A stretch of DNA of 44,582 nt from Chitinophaga pinensis. Lineage in GTDB: Bacteria; Bacteroidota; Bacteroidia; NS11-12g; UBA955. The stretch covers positions 1-44,582 of the forward strand of contig CAMBFD010000011.1 of assembly GCA_945865625.1 (NCBI GenBank), written 5' to 3'. Shown here in pieces: positions 7,866-17,505 of the stretch. A program made the position numbers and the translations under genes. Positions within the stretch are counted from its first letter, which is position 1; each line of letters starts with the position of its first letter. The notes below the pieces were generated by a model. It did no database searches. It was not told the origin of the DNA and saw only the letters and a program-made list of their open reading frames with translations.

Positions 7866-9158
7866 TTAGTTTACTTTACCTGCCATTGCCTTTATAAACG
7901 TATTTGGATCTAAATAATTTTGTGCAACCTCTAAGATTTGTTCAGGTGTAATGTTCCAAATGTGTTCTAGGGTTGTTTCGTAGAAGGTATCGGAGTTGTT
8001 GCGCATGATTTTTTGTTGAATTTTTGAAGCCGCTGAAAAAGGACCATCGAAACCGGATCTAAATTGACCGCTGTAATATCGCTTTGCTTTTTCAAGTTCT
8101 TCTGATTCAACAGGTTGTGATCTCAATTGATTCATGATTTCTAATACACAATCCAAAGCCAATTGGGCGTTTTCGCTGTTCATTTCACCACTAATAATCC
8201 AAGTTCTTCCATCCATTGCTGGTCTGAAATAGGAGCCAATACCATAGGTGAGTCCCTTTTCTTCACGAATTTCTTGCATCAATCGACTTCCAAAATACCC
8301 CCCTAAAACCATGTTTAGCAAGGTGAATTTATGTAAATCATTTTCTGGTAAATCACCAATATGTTTTATGAGTTGTAAACTAACCTGCGTACTATTTGGC
8401 AGTTCGTGTTTTAAAATATCTGAAAACTGACGGTTGCTGTCAATGTTTGCATCTCCAATTTTAAGGTCAAACTTTTCTTGAAAGTAACTCTGATGTATTG
8501 ATAGTAAATCTTTTGCCAATTGTTCATCACAATCACCAGCAACCAACAACATGCTTTTCCCTGGATGAATGTGTTTCATATGAAACGCGATCACTTCGGC
8601 TCTCGACAATTGATCGATGCTTTCCAAAGTTCCATGTTTTCCCAAGAGATGATTTTTCCCATAATAGTTTTCAGTTGCCATACGGCCCGACCAATATTGA
8701 GGAGTTTGCATTTTTCTCTCTATCCCTGCGCGTTTAATCAACTTGTAATTTTCGAATTCTCTTTCTGGATACTCGCAAGAAATGATGGTTTCATAAATCC
8801 ATTTCATGACTTTTATAGCAGAATCTTTTGAACAACTAATGGTTGCAGTAGCACCATATAACTCACAATCTAATTGTAGGTTAGCTCCCAAGTGATCAAT
8901 GTAATCAATGATATCTTTCTCTGTTTTTCCATTTCCACCAGAAGTTAATAATTCATAGGCTGCGCTTCCAACAAATGAAGACGGTTGTTCTGAAATTCCA
9001 TGTGGAAACCAAAGTTGAATCTTTACAACCCCCAATGATTCTGTGTGTGAAATGAAATGTCTTTGTCCTTCAGCAATAGAACTTTCTTTAATTTGAGGAA
9101 CAGGAAAGCTCTTAATGGTTCTTGTTTCGGGGGCTATATTTCTAAAATCTTGGCTCAT
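7866..9158 (-). CDS. M16 family peptidase-like subunit lacking the zinc motif
   Basis: Insulinase/pitrilysin-fold protein, 430 residues. The fold is recognisable (for example EEKGLTYGIGSYFRP, GGYFGSRLMQEIREEKG and the closing ISPEQIL-like helix), but the place of the HxxEH zinc motif holds AYELLTSGG, so no zinc ligands are present. It is probably the non-catalytic partner of the upstream M16 protease, as in two-subunit M16B enzymes. The start overlaps the upstream M16 stop (9155-9158, ATGA). No signal peptide is obvious, so a cytoplasmic or periplasmic location cannot be decided. Confidence 0.9.
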   Translation of the reverse strand: MSQDFRNIAPETRTIKSFPVPQIKESSIAEGQRHFISHTESLGVVKIQLWFPHGISEQPSSFVGSAAYELLTSGGNGKTEKDIIDYIDHLGANLQLDCELYGATATISCSKDSAIKVMKWIYETIISCEYPEREFENYKLIKRAGIERKMQTPQYWSGRMATENYYGKNHLLGKHGTLESIDQLSRAEVIAFHMKHIHPGKSMLLVAGDCDEQLAKDLLSIHQSYFQEKFDLKIGDANIDSNRQFSDILKHELPNSTQVSLQLIKHIGDLPENDLHKFTLLNMVLGGYFGSRLMQEIREEKGLTYGIGSYFRPAMDGRTWIISGEMNSENAQLALDCVLEIMNQLRSQPVESEELEKAKRYYSGQFRSGFDGPFSAASKIQQKIMRNNSDTFYETTLEHIWNITPEQILEVAQNYLDPNTFIKAMAGKVN

Positions 9159-10399
9159 TGTATTGGAGAGTAATATATAACAGACATGTTTGAAGTGAGA
9201 AATGTGTTCTTCGCAGTGCTGAGTATGTCGTTTAAATTCAAGTTTTTAACGAGTTCTGCCTCGCTATTGATTCCTTCTAAGTTTCCTAAATTTTCGAAAT
9301 AGGCCAACTTTTGTGCCCTGTTCATAGGATTGATTTGTTCGAAAAGTAGGTTTGTGTAGGCTTTGTTTTTAATTCCTTCGAAAACATGTTGATTTTCATT
9401 TCCCTTTGAAATAAAACTTTTCATGGTCTCAAGTAATTCTTTTTCAACCAATTCATGTGAAATTTCGTCGTTTAAAATTCCATACAAAATGAACAATCCC
9501 TCGTTCAATCCTCTCAAATAAAAACACTCCGCAGCATTGCAAATTTGCTTTTCTTTGACCAAAACTTGTTGTAAATCAGAAACTTCCGATCCTCCAAGTA
9601 AGTCTGCAAAAATGTCGAGTTCCAAACTTCTTGCTTCGCTGTATGAAGGACCTTTCCACACAAGAAATACCGCTGGATTTGGAGATAAATCAGTGGCTTC
9701 TAGAAAACGTCTTTCTAACTGAGGGACATCGACCACATACTTATTGGCATTGAGGTTTCCGGTTTTATGTATTGGCTCAAACCATTTTTCACAGAGTGAT
9801 TTTGTTTCCTCTAAAGATAAATCTCCAACCACAGAAACGATGGCATTTTGAGGAATATAGAATTGATTGTAAAACGATTGCACATCAGAAAGGGTGGCAT
9901 CTTCAACATGTGAAATTTCTTTTCCAATGGTTGGCCAGCGATAAGGACTTTCGGTATATAGGAGTTCTCGGATATGATGCCAAAGTTTCCCAAATGGCGC
10001 GTTGAAACAGCGCTGCTTGAATTCTTCAATGACAACACCTTGTTGAACAGATAACGATTTAGGATTGATATTGAGTGCCAACATTCGGTCACTTTCCAAC
10101 CAAAATGCTGTTTCTACATTCTCTAAAGGGACTGATATATAATAATTTGTGATTTCGTTTGTGGTGAAAGCATTGTTTTGACCACCTGCATTTTCAATGG
10201 CTGCATCAAAGGAAGGAACATTTAAACTTCCGCCAAACATTAAATGTTCAAACAGATGCGCAAAGCCTGTTCTTTCTGAATCTTCATCGCGAGCGCCAAC
10301 GTTATACAGCGTATTTAAAACAACATTGCTCACCGAAGAATCTTGTTGATGCACCACCCGAAGGCCATTGTTGAGTACAAATTTGTTGTGTTTTATCAC
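9155..10399 (-). CDS. M16 family zinc metallopeptidase, catalytic subunit
   Basis: Insulinase-family protease, 414 residues. The inverted zinc motif HLFEH is seen at about residues 46-50, with a downstream Glu in the expected helix (NNAFTTNEITNYY region followed by ESDRM and VVIEEFKQR). Substrates of this family are small peptides. The start appears to be GTG (10397-10399); no in-frame ATG fits better. A perfect TAnnTTTG element (10404-10411, minus strand) ends 4 nt upstream, implying a leaderless message. First gene of an operon with the second M16 subunit, a T9SS protein and ybeY. Confidence 0.92.
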   Translation of the reverse strand: MIKHNKFVLNNGLRVVHQQDSSVSNVVLNTLYNVGARDEDSERTGFAHLFEHLMFGGSLNVPSFDAAIENAGGQNNAFTTNEITNYYISVPLENVETAFWLESDRMLALNINPKSLSVQQGVVIEEFKQRCFNAPFGKLWHHIRELLYTESPYRWPTIGKEISHVEDATLSDVQSFYNQFYIPQNAIVSVVGDLSLEETKSLCEKWFEPIHKTGNLNANKYVVDVPQLERRFLEATDLSPNPAVFLVWKGPSYSEARSLELDIFADLLGGSEVSDLQQVLVKEKQICNAAECFYLRGLNEGLFILYGILNDEISHELVEKELLETMKSFISKGNENQHVFEGIKNKAYTNLLFEQINPMNRAQKLAYFENLGNLEGINSEAELVKNLNLNDILSTAKNTFLTSNMSVIYYSPIQ

Positions 10400-10403
10400 A
10401 ATA

Positions 10404-10411
10404 CAAATTTA
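10404..10411 (-). promoter_or_regulatory. -7 promoter element of the M16 operon
   Basis: Minus strand TAAATTTG (TAnnTTTG), 4 nt before the GTG start of the catalytic M16 gene. The expected transcription start coincides with the start codon. Confidence 0.45.
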
Positions 10412-10548
10412 CGTTACATGGGCCAGCGCTAAGGGTTCTTTATGAACATAAAATAAAGGTGGACATGCAGTTGTACAGTGAAAGGCATTCCTTAATGCCC
10501 ATGGTTTTTTCAACTGTTTAACGCTGTGAGTTTTAACCACGAAAATCG

Positions 10549-10571
10549 AAAAAATAGAACCGCTTCGCGGT
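10549..10571 (-). terminator. Probable terminator after the rRNA methyltransferase gene
   Basis: On the minus strand, right after the stop at 10573, a 5-bp GC-rich hairpin ACCGC/GCGGT (10559-10571, 3-nt loop) is followed by TTCTATTTTTT. It fits an intrinsic terminator closing the leftward transcript from the men region. The stem is short, so moderate confidence. Confidence 0.5.
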
Positions 10572-10572
10572 A

Positions 10573-11982
10573 TTATTTTACAATGGTTTTTGCTTCAAAT
10601 TCTGAGCGAATTCTCCAATTTATAGGCCACAGATTGTTTAGGCCGTTTTTAACACTATTTGCAGTTCCAATGTGTAAACCGTTCCAACGCAATCCAACAA
10701 TGCCTTTTTTGTCGGAAATGATGGTTAAAAACTCTCTACGGTAATATCTGAAGGCATCCTTCATTTCAATTTCAATGCTCGGATAAAGTTCCTCGTCGTA
10801 AAAACTTAAATCAAACGATGCATCAACCTTCCAATCGCCATTGTAAATCTTACCAATGCCCACTCCTGGATGAACGACACTCGGCAAAACGCTCATTAAT
10901 AAAGGATTATTTTCAGACCAAAAACCAGTTCTTAGGGCATATGTTCCTTCCGCTCCTGTAAATGCAGCCCAATTTTCAAGGGAAAACGGAAGTTCTAATT
11001 TGTTTTTAATTTGATTGCCCTTATTCCCCAATTTATTCGATTGATTCTTTTTGTAGGAAGCAAAATCTCTATCTGATTGTCTATCAGCTTTTTCAACCAA
11101 CGCTGATAAATCATCATTCTTCTGCAAAACCGCAAAGAAAAACCCTTCACCAACAGTTCTATGCGGCATACAACGGTACATGTTTTCTTCAATGGAATAC
11201 AGGTTTTCATGTCCCTCTAAATCAATACTTATTGTTTTGGCATTCAGGTCTTTACAGAATTTAAAAATATTTTCTTCATTCTCTTCACGGTTAAACGTGC
11301 AAGTGCTGTATATCAAAAAACCTCCCGGTTTTAAGGAATTCCAAACATCGTGAACAATGCGTTGCTGACGCTCTGCACAAAGCTGCACATTTTGCAACGA
11401 CCATTCGTCAATGGCAGTTTGATCTTTTCGAAACATTCCCTCGCCTGAACAAGGAGCATCGCATGCAATAATGTCGAAAAGATTTGCATTTTTTCCAAAT
11501 TGTTTTGCGTCAGCCCTTGTCACTACGGCGTTTGCACGTCCCCATTTGCTTAGGTTTTCATATAAAATTGCATTCCGACCTTGAATGACTTCGTTCGCAA
11601 CAAGTAAATCACCATCCCTCAAAACCGAAGCGATGTGCGTACTTTTTCCACCGGGTGCTCCACATAAATCGAGAACAACCGCCCCATTATGTTGATTTTG
11701 AATGAGATGACGTACAATTTCGCCCACCCACATACTGTTCGATTCTTGCACATAATATGCACCAGCATGAATGGCAGGATCGGCAGTAAATTGTGGTCTT
11801 TCTTTTAAAATATATCCATCTTTGCAATGTGGAATTGGCGAAAAATTAACACACAATTCATTGATTTTGTTTCTGTTAATTCTAATTGCTGTGGATATGG
11901 GTTGCTGCATTGAATCTAAAAGTAGTTTTACTTCTGATTCAGGAAGTGTTTTATTTATGAGGGATATAAAATCGTGATTCAC
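10573..11982 (-). CDS. 16S rRNA m5C methyltransferase, RsmF-like (NOL1/NOP2/Sun family)
   Basis: SAM-dependent rRNA cytosine-C5 methyltransferase, 469 residues. SAM-binding motif DLCGAPGGKSTH (~110), the two catalytic cysteines in DAPCSGEGMF (~182) and YSTCTFNREENE (~236), and a C-terminal extension that looks like the RsmF PUA-type RNA-binding domain (NGLHIGTAN near the end). The length and the two-part C-terminus fit RsmF rather than RsmB. The start is GTG (11980-11982), 3 nt after the menC stop, so it is probably translated from the men transcript. A candidate terminator follows. Confidence 0.85.
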   Translation of the reverse strand: MNHDFISLINKTLPESEVKLLLDSMQQPISTAIRINRNKINELCVNFSPIPHCKDGYILKERPQFTADPAIHAGAYYVQESNSMWVGEIVRHLIQNQHNGAVVLDLCGAPGGKSTHIASVLRDGDLLVANEVIQGRNAILYENLSKWGRANAVVTRADAKQFGKNANLFDIIACDAPCSGEGMFRKDQTAIDEWSLQNVQLCAERQQRIVHDVWNSLKPGGFLIYSTCTFNREENEENIFKFCKDLNAKTISIDLEGHENLYSIEENMYRCMPHRTVGEGFFFAVLQKNDDLSALVEKADRQSDRDFASYKKNQSNKLGNKGNQIKNKLELPFSLENWAAFTGAEGTYALRTGFWSENNPLLMSVLPSVVHPGVGIGKIYNGDWKVDASFDLSFYDEELYPSIEIEMKDAFRYYRREFLTIISDKKGIVGLRWNGLHIGTANSVKNGLNNLWPINWRIRSEFEAKTIVK

Positions 11983-11985
11983 AGT

Positions 11986-13053
11986 TTAATTTGTTGGTAT
12001 TTTAGGGCTTAGGTAGAAAATATTTTCGCCCCTCACAATGGTTGATTGTTCGAAATTTTTCACAAACAATGAACCTGTTCCAAGTCCTTGCGGCATAGAA
12101 AGTTTATATTTCGAAACCCATTGTGCAATGTCGGCAAGTCCAATATTTCCTTCTAAAGCACTGGTGCTCCACCAACGAATATTGTATTTCTCGGCTTGGC
12201 AAATCCAAGTGTCGCAGATGTCAAAACCTCCTAAAAGAGTGGGCTTCAGAATAATATACTTGGGAGAAATTTGCTTTAAAAGTTGCGGAATATGTGATTC
12301 GAAAACCCCAATGAGTTCTTCATCGAGGGCAATATCGATTGTGCTTTTTGCACAAATTTCAGACATCATTTCAGGTTGTTTGGCTTGAATGGGTTGCTCC
12401 AAAGAATGAATGTCGAATCGACTTAACTCTTTGATTTGTAATAAGGCTTCATCTGGTTTAAATCCTCCATTTGCATCTAGTCTGAGTTCTATTTTGAAGG
12501 GATTGTATTCGTTGCGTATTTTTTCGATGAGTCTGCATTCGGAATCAAAGTCTAGGGCACCAACTTTTATTTTGATGCAAGAAAAACCGGCATTGATTTT
12601 GGTAATTGCTTCCTCGTACATCGAATCAATGTCGTTCATCCAAACCAAACCGTTGATTTTTAATCCTGCTTGCGACCTTGTGAACGCATTGTCCACAAAT
12701 TTGTTAGGTTGATTTGTGGTTGTGTTATTTGATTTTAATTGGTGTAATTGTGTTTTTGCTTTTTCAATGGCTGCGAAGAGGGCAAAACGGAGTGTTGGAT
12801 ACATTTTCCACTCCTCTAAAAGGTTCTCTAAGTCAGATAGCTCTAAGTTCTTTTGCTCAAAAGGAGACAGAACTTCAAAAAAGTTTACTTTTCCGTCTAT
12901 GCTTAAATCTGAAAGGGGTGATGCTTCACCGCAAACCTTGAAGTTTTCATGTGTAATCCACAATAAATATGTGGGTTTTTCAATGTATTCACCACGACTG
13001 GTTTTTGCTGGTTTTATGAACTTTAAGTCGTGTTTTTCTAGCGTTATGAACAT
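11986..13053 (-). CDS. menC: o-Succinylbenzoate synthase
   Basis: Enolase-superfamily enzyme, 355 residues, which dehydrates SHCHC to o-succinylbenzoate in menaquinone synthesis. Motifs: the catalytic KIKVG lysine region (~162), LDANGGF (~193), EQPI (~217), DEEL (~243) and KPTLLGG (~269). Abuts menA upstream (menA stop and menC start are adjacent at 13053/13054), confirming a menaquinone context. The N-terminal cap (first ~120 residues) is divergent, as usual for MenC. Confidence 0.9.
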   Translation of the reverse strand: MFITLEKHDLKFIKPAKTSRGEYIEKPTYLLWITHENFKVCGEASPLSDLSIDGKVNFFEVLSPFEQKNLELSDLENLLEEWKMYPTLRFALFAAIEKAKTQLHQLKSNNTTTNQPNKFVDNAFTRSQAGLKINGLVWMNDIDSMYEEAITKINAGFSCIKIKVGALDFDSECRLIEKIRNEYNPFKIELRLDANGGFKPDEALLQIKELSRFDIHSLEQPIQAKQPEMMSEICAKSTIDIALDEELIGVFESHIPQLLKQISPKYIILKPTLLGGFDICDTWICQAEKYNIRWWSTSALEGNIGLADIAQWVSKYKLSMPQGLGTGSLFVKNFEQSTIVRGENIFYLSPKIPTN

Positions 13054-14031
13054 TTAGGCTTGGGGAATTTTGATAATGTCGGTGAAGTACCAAACCATGA
13101 TACAATAGATGATCACAGTAAGCAATATAGACAATGATAATTTCTTCAATTGTTGGTTTAACAGTTCTCTATTTCCGGGTTCTATACGTATCAATACGGA
13201 GTAATGTGAAGCGAGTAAAACAGCTCCAGGTGTAAAAGTTCCAAAAATCATAACTGTTTCCAGCATTGAATTTGACTCTACAAGTTTAAACATTTGGTTT
13301 AAGTAATGGTAGAACGATAAGAACACACCGGAGAATCCTAAAATTAATAAAATTCTATGGTAAAACAAGTTCCATTTCACACCCATTCTCACTGCTAAGG
13401 TGATTTTATTGCTGAGTCTGTCGGTGTCAATATCTCTGTAGTTGTTGGTGTTTAATACCGCAGTACTGAGAAACCCCATGCCGGCAGCAGCCAAACCTAC
13501 TTCGAAACCAAATGAGCAACCGAGTAACTTGGTGATTCCAATGACAGGTACAATTCCAAAGAAAACAAAAACGAAAAAATCTCCAAGTCCAAAATATCCG
13601 TATGCCCTTTTACCCACAGTATATGTGATTGCTGCGGCAATTGCGGCAATTCCCAATCCAATGAAAAAGAAGATGTTTTCTTGATTGATGAGTCCATGAG
13701 AATACGAGATCCAGAGCATTGAAAGTCCTGTTAAAAACGATGTAATTGCCACCACAATGAGAGCGTTTTTCATGGTGTGTTCGGAGATGCTTCCCGTTGT
13801 AAGCATTCTGTCATTTCTACCCGCAGCTTTGTCGGTTCCTTTTAGGAAATCGCCATAATCGTTGGCGTAATTTGAGAGTACTTGCAATAGTATTGCTGTT
13901 ATGACTGCCAAAACAGAAACTTGCCAATCTGATTTGCCATGAAGTTTAGCCACGGCAACACCAAGTAAAATTCCGGAAATTGCCAAAGGTATTGTTCTCA
14001 AACGGGCCGATTGTATCCAGGGTTTTATCAT
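13054..14031 (-). CDS. menA: 1,4-dihydroxy-2-naphthoate polyprenyltransferase
   Basis: UbiA-superfamily integral membrane protein, 325 residues, about 8-9 hydrophobic segments. It joins a polyprenyl diphosphate to 1,4-dihydroxy-2-naphthoate to make demethylmenaquinone. Family motifs: ARLRTIPLAISG near the N-terminus, NYANDYGDFLKGTDK (first Asp-rich motif, about 54-68) and NNYRDIDTDRLSNK (second Asp-rich motif, about 195-210). Lies between menC and a FemAB-like gene, with a 4-bp overlap (14028-14031). It is distinct from the second UbiA enzyme at 41156-42136. Confidence 0.93.
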   Translation of the reverse strand: MIKPWIQSARLRTIPLAISGILLGVAVAKLHGKSDWQVSVLAVITAILLQVLSNYANDYGDFLKGTDKAAGRNDRMLTTGSISEHTMKNALIVVAITSFLTGLSMLWISYSHGLINQENIFFFIGLGIAAIAAAITYTVGKRAYGYFGLGDFFVFVFFGIVPVIGITKLLGCSFGFEVGLAAAGMGFLSTAVLNTNNYRDIDTDRLSNKITLAVRMGVKWNLFYHRILLILGFSGVFLSFYHYLNQMFKLVESNSMLETVMIFGTFTPGAVLLASHYSVLIRIEPGNRELLNQQLKKLSLSILLTVIIYCIMVWYFTDIIKIPQA

Positions 14032-14963
14032 AAATTCGAAAGCAAAGTTCGTTGAATTATATAGAATGGCTCGTTTATAGGATTAAATTTTTTATAAAAT
14101 TGGGCGACATTTGGAATTGAAGATCCCTCAAAGTCGATTTCGTGATTTGGAAATTCCAATGCAATGTGGTGGATAATTCCGTGCATGATACCAATTTCTT
14201 TTCCAGTATTTGTTGGTCCTGCACACACATAATGCACCCTTTTGGGTGAAATCAGGAAAATTGCACCTGCCAATGTTTCGCTATCTTGACTTTTGGCAAT
14301 GGTTGCGTAAATTTTGCCTTCCTTTTCCATGTTCATACAGGCCATTTCAAATCCTTCGTAATCGTTAAACCAAACGAAAGGATTGTGTTCGCCCCAAGCA
14401 TCGTCATAAATTTTAAGGATGTCGTAAAGTTTGTAAGGTTTTTTGTAGATCACTCCAGCATCTAAACAACGTTTCACGTTTTTCAGGGCGTCCTTATTGA
14501 ATTTTTCTTCCGGTAAATGTGGGCATTCAAGGATATAATTGGTTTTTTCTTTGGCGTTTTTAGGTTTTCCAAAGAAGGGGTGCAACTGCAGATGGATTTT
14601 TACAAATTTCTTGGGGATTTTCCTCAAGAAATCTTCAGTGGTGTAGCTGCCTGGATTTCCGAATAATCCCAGTTGCTGGCAAAATGATGGTTGGTAAATG
14701 TAATGAAGTCCATATTTCTTTCGCCACGGCAACGGAAATACAGCTTCGTAATCGTTTAGAATGAGCGCCCCCCATTGTCCTGAAATTTCGGAATGATTTT
14801 GAGAATCATCGTCGAAGTTGAATTTTGAATAATCTGAAATCGGATCGCAAACACCGTCTAAATATCCGGATAAGCCGTACGACAAAATGTGTTGGCTATT
14901 TTGGATACACTCATCCCATTTTAGAGTGTTAATTTGATAACGGTCTAAGTAGTAGATGCCCAT
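14028..14963 (-). CDS. FemAB/GNAT-like acyltransferase, function unknown
   Basis: Protein of 311 residues. The C-terminal half resembles the acyl-CoA N-acyltransferase fold of FemAB-like proteins: AGAIFLISPKRVHYVCAG, a helix with GIMHGIIHHIALE, then DFEGSSIPNVAQFYKKFNP, a signature seen in Bacteroidota members of this family. The acceptor is unknown. It overlaps menA by 4 bp and the next gene by 19 bp, so it belongs to the same transcript. Given the following deacetylase-like gene and gmd/fcl, a role in cell-surface glycan or lipid modification is plausible but unproven. Confidence 0.6.
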   Translation of the reverse strand: MGIYYLDRYQINTLKWDECIQNSQHILSYGLSGYLDGVCDPISDYSKFNFDDDSQNHSEISGQWGALILNDYEAVFPLPWRKKYGLHYIYQPSFCQQLGLFGNPGSYTTEDFLRKIPKKFVKIHLQLHPFFGKPKNAKEKTNYILECPHLPEEKFNKDALKNVKRCLDAGVIYKKPYKLYDILKIYDDAWGEHNPFVWFNDYEGFEMACMNMEKEGKIYATIAKSQDSETLAGAIFLISPKRVHYVCAGPTNTGKEIGIMHGIIHHIALEFPNHEIDFEGSSIPNVAQFYKKFNPINEPFYIIQRTLLSNL

Positions 14964-16339
14964 GATTTGAATGTTTTTCCCCAGCCTTTCCAGCCTTCAG
15001 TTTCAGACATTGATTCGTTGTGAATGATGAAACAGAAATTTCCATTTATAGACTCAAGTATCTGTTTATATGAATGATTTATTTTAATGGCAGAAAATGA
15101 ATTGAGTTTTAAATAGTTTTTACATGTAACATCCATCATTGAAAATGAATGTACAGTTAAATTGGTTTTTCGATTCTCGAAAATGTTGAACCATTGGACC
15201 GGTTTTGTGCTTCCATTTCTGAATCCAATTGTATTTGAAAATCCCATGCTCCAGTCATTTTGAATGTCTAATTTTTCTAAAATTTGGTATGTTTTTGGAA
15301 GTTCAAAATGGAGATAATGCTGTCGGCTGTGTTCAATTTTATCCCCAATGATTGTTTCGAGCCAAGCTTTTTCTTCCCCGAAAATGGAAAGTTGGTTTTC
15401 AATTTGAAACGAAGGATGAATGCCCACTCGCGCATATTCTTGACTCTGTAAAATTTCTTTTTGGAATGCTAAATTTTCACGCAAAATTTGTTTGTTTTTG
15501 TCTGATGTTTTTTCGTTGCACAACCAGAATATTCTTGAATTTGGATTTTCCGCGAGCATTGATTGAACAGTTTGAGAAGGAGTGAAGTTGTCTTTTTTTG
15601 TAAAAAGATACTTAAGCCTATCTAAGCTTGTTTTTGGGTGAGCCAAAAATCCACCCCAAAATCTTTTCGCCGATTTGCCTTTGAATTGGAAACATTGGTC
15701 GATGTCGGCGGTTGGTATAATTTCAAAATTTTGGTCAATTGTAGGTTTTATTGCTAAAAATTCCTGAAGTTGCAAAATGGCAATGTCGGCCATTGGAAGT
15801 AAATGCATGCCTTCTTTTACAAAATTCAATTGAGAAGTTTCCAATCTTCCATATTCATCCGTTTGATGTTTTTTACAATCGAGAATGGTTTCTTCCACAT
15901 TTGAGATCAATGCAAAAATATGAGCAAAAACATCGAATCCAATTTTTGATTCTATTGGAAAATATACTTTTCGTAAAGAAAATGAATCGTTTTTATGGCT
16001 TATCGGTTGGTTACCAATCGATAAAATGTTGCAAATTATTTGAAAATGTTCATCAATGTCTTTGTTTTTAAAAAATTTCACAGTGCCAATTGCTAGGTCA
16101 TCTTGGATATTTATCGACTTGTAATTTTCTGTAAAAAGAAAATTTGAATTGGGTACCCAATTTCCCTCATGACTAATGAAATCAACACTTGTATAGTGGA
16201 TTTTAATTTGTGCTTGGCTAGAGTGATAAAGGTTTTCATCTTGGGTTATTTCATAATTTACTCCCCAAGTTTTGGAAAATATATGGTCCAAAACATACAG
16301 AAGGCTGTTTGAAACTTTGTGAGTGAATACCAAAATCAT
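14945..16339 (-). CDS. Polysaccharide-deacetylase-like protein (DUF7033 type)
   Basis: Protein of 464 residues from the ATG at 16337-16339 ([10 protein letters not shown]); a farther in-frame start would overlap gmd and is unlikely. The N-terminal half looks like the DUF7033 domain that precedes NodB-like deacetylases in Bacteroidota. The C-terminal half carries degenerate deacetylase motifs: PTADIDQ (~207), RVGIHPSF (~303), [14 protein letters not shown] (~335) and [12 protein letters not shown] (~375). Probably acts on an N-acetylated surface polysaccharide. Head to head with gmd (28-bp gap), which supports a surface-glycan role. Confidence 0.7.
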   Translation of the reverse strand: MILVFTHKVSNSLLYVLDHIFSKTWGVNYEITQDENLYHSSQAQIKIHYTSVDFISHEGNWVPNSNFLFTENYKSINIQDDLAIGTVKFFKNKDIDEHFQIICNILSIGNQPISHKNDSFSLRKVYFPIESKIGFDVFAHIFALISNVEETILDCKKHQTDEYGRLETSQLNFVKEGMHLLPMADIAILQLQEFLAIKPTIDQNFEIIPTADIDQCFQFKGKSAKRFWGGFLAHPKTSLDRLKYLFTKKDNFTPSQTVQSMLAENPNSRIFWLCNEKTSDKNKQILRENLAFQKEILQSQEYARVGIHPSFQIENQLSIFGEEKAWLETIIGDKIEHSRQHYLHFELPKTYQILEKLDIQNDWSMGFSNTIGFRNGSTKPVQWFNIFENRKTNLTVHSFSMMDVTCKNYLKLNSFSAIKINHSYKQILESINGNFCFIIHNESMSETEGWKGWGKTFKSWASTT

Positions 16340-16350
16340 AAAAAAGGGTT

Positions 16351-16358
16351 TATTTTTG
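16351..16358 (+). promoter_or_regulatory. -7 promoter element of gmd-fcl
   Basis: TATTTTTG matches TAnnTTTG and ends 9 nt before the gmd ATG. No TTTG at a proper -33 distance. The divergent deacetylase-like gene starts 11 nt to the left. Confidence 0.4.
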
Positions 16359-16367
16359 TGCAAAATA

Positions 16368-17504
16368 ATGAAAGTTGCATTAATCACGGGTATAACTGGT
16401 CAAGATGGAGCATATTTGGCCGAGTTTTTAATTAAAAAGGGATATATGGTGCATGGTATCAAGCGTCGTAGCTCACTTTTTAACACTGAACGTATTGAAC
16501 ATATTTATGAAGATCCTCATATTGATGGTGCTAAAATGAAGTTGCATTATGGTGATTTGACCGATAGCACCAATTTAATTCGCATTATTCAGGAAGTTCA
16601 ACCCGATGAAATTTACAATTTGGGCGCAATGAGCCATGTTCAAGTGAGTTTTGAAACTCCAGAATATACTGCCAATTGCGATGCAATGGGAACATTAAGG
16701 TTGTTAGAAGCGATCAGAATTTTAGGTTTAACTAAAAAAACGAGAATTTATCAAGCCTCTACTTCAGAATTGTATGGATTGGTGCAAGAGGTCCCTCAAA
16801 AAGAAACAACGCCTTTTTATCCCCGTTCTCCCTATGCGGTTGCAAAAATGTACAGCTTTTGGATTACTGTGAATTATAGAGAGGCTTATGATATGTATGC
16901 GTGTTCTGGGATTTTGTTTAACCATGAAAGTCCTATTCGAGGTGAAACTTTTGTAACCCGAAAAATTACGAGAGCTGCTGCAAGAATTGCCTTAGGGTTG
17001 CAAGACAAATTGCATTTGGGAAATTTGAACTCTAAGCGCGATTGGGGACATGCCAAAGATTATATTGAAGCAATGTGGTTGATTTTGCAACAAGAAAAAC
17101 CAGAAGACTTTGTTATTGCAACTGGAATTACCACTGAAATAAGAGAATTTGTGAGAATGGCTTTTGGTTATTTGGGTGTGGCTATGGATTTTAAAGGCAA
17201 AGGTGTTGATGAAATTGGTTTTGTTTCTGCAATAGATGAAGATAAATTTTTGAAAATGGTAGGCGCTGCATGTAAATTGAGCGTAGGTTGTGAATTGGTG
17301 TTTGTAGATCCAAAGTATTTCCGTCCAACAGAAGTTGATTTGCTCATTGGCGATGCAACCAAGGCAAGAACCCAATTGGGTTGGAAGCCCAAGTATGATT
17401 TACCAGCTTTGGTAGACGACATGATGCAGTCTGACATTCGATTGATGCAGAAGGAAAATTATTTAAGGGAAGGCGGTTTCGCTGCTAAAAATTATTTCGA
17501 ATAA
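16368..17504 (+). CDS. gmd: GDP-mannose 4,6-dehydratase
   Basis: Extended SDR enzyme of 378 residues that converts GDP-mannose to GDP-4-dehydro-6-deoxymannose, the first step to GDP-fucose. NADP-binding [12 protein letters not shown] (~7-18), the conserved [19 protein letters not shown] with the catalytic Ser/Thr region, and [12 protein letters not shown] with the YxxxK pair. The ATG at 16368 is chosen because the protein then begins MKVALITG as in the family; upstream codons from a GTG add 15 unlikely residues. One base separates it from fcl. Confidence 0.96.
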   Translation: MKVALITGITGQDGAYLAEFLIKKGYMVHGIKRRSSLFNTERIEHIYEDPHIDGAKMKLHYGDLTDSTNLIRIIQEVQPDEIYNLGAMSHVQVSFETPEYTANCDAMGTLRLLEAIRILGLTKKTRIYQASTSELYGLVQEVPQKETTPFYPRSPYAVAKMYSFWITVNYREAYDMYACSGILFNHESPIRGETFVTRKITRAAARIALGLQDKLHLGNLNSKRDWGHAKDYIEAMWLILQQEKPEDFVIATGITTEIREFVRMAFGYLGVAMDFKGKGVDEIGFVSAIDEDKFLKMVGAACKLSVGCELVFVDPKYFRPTEVDLLIGDATKARTQLGWKPKYDLPALVDDMMQSDIRLMQKENYLREGGFAAKNYFE

Positions 17505-17505
17505 T

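Noticed and set aside
16323-16367. GTG start of gmd 15 codons upstream
   Set aside because: It would overlap the divergent gene's start and place the -7 element inside the gene; MKVALITG at 16368 fits the family.
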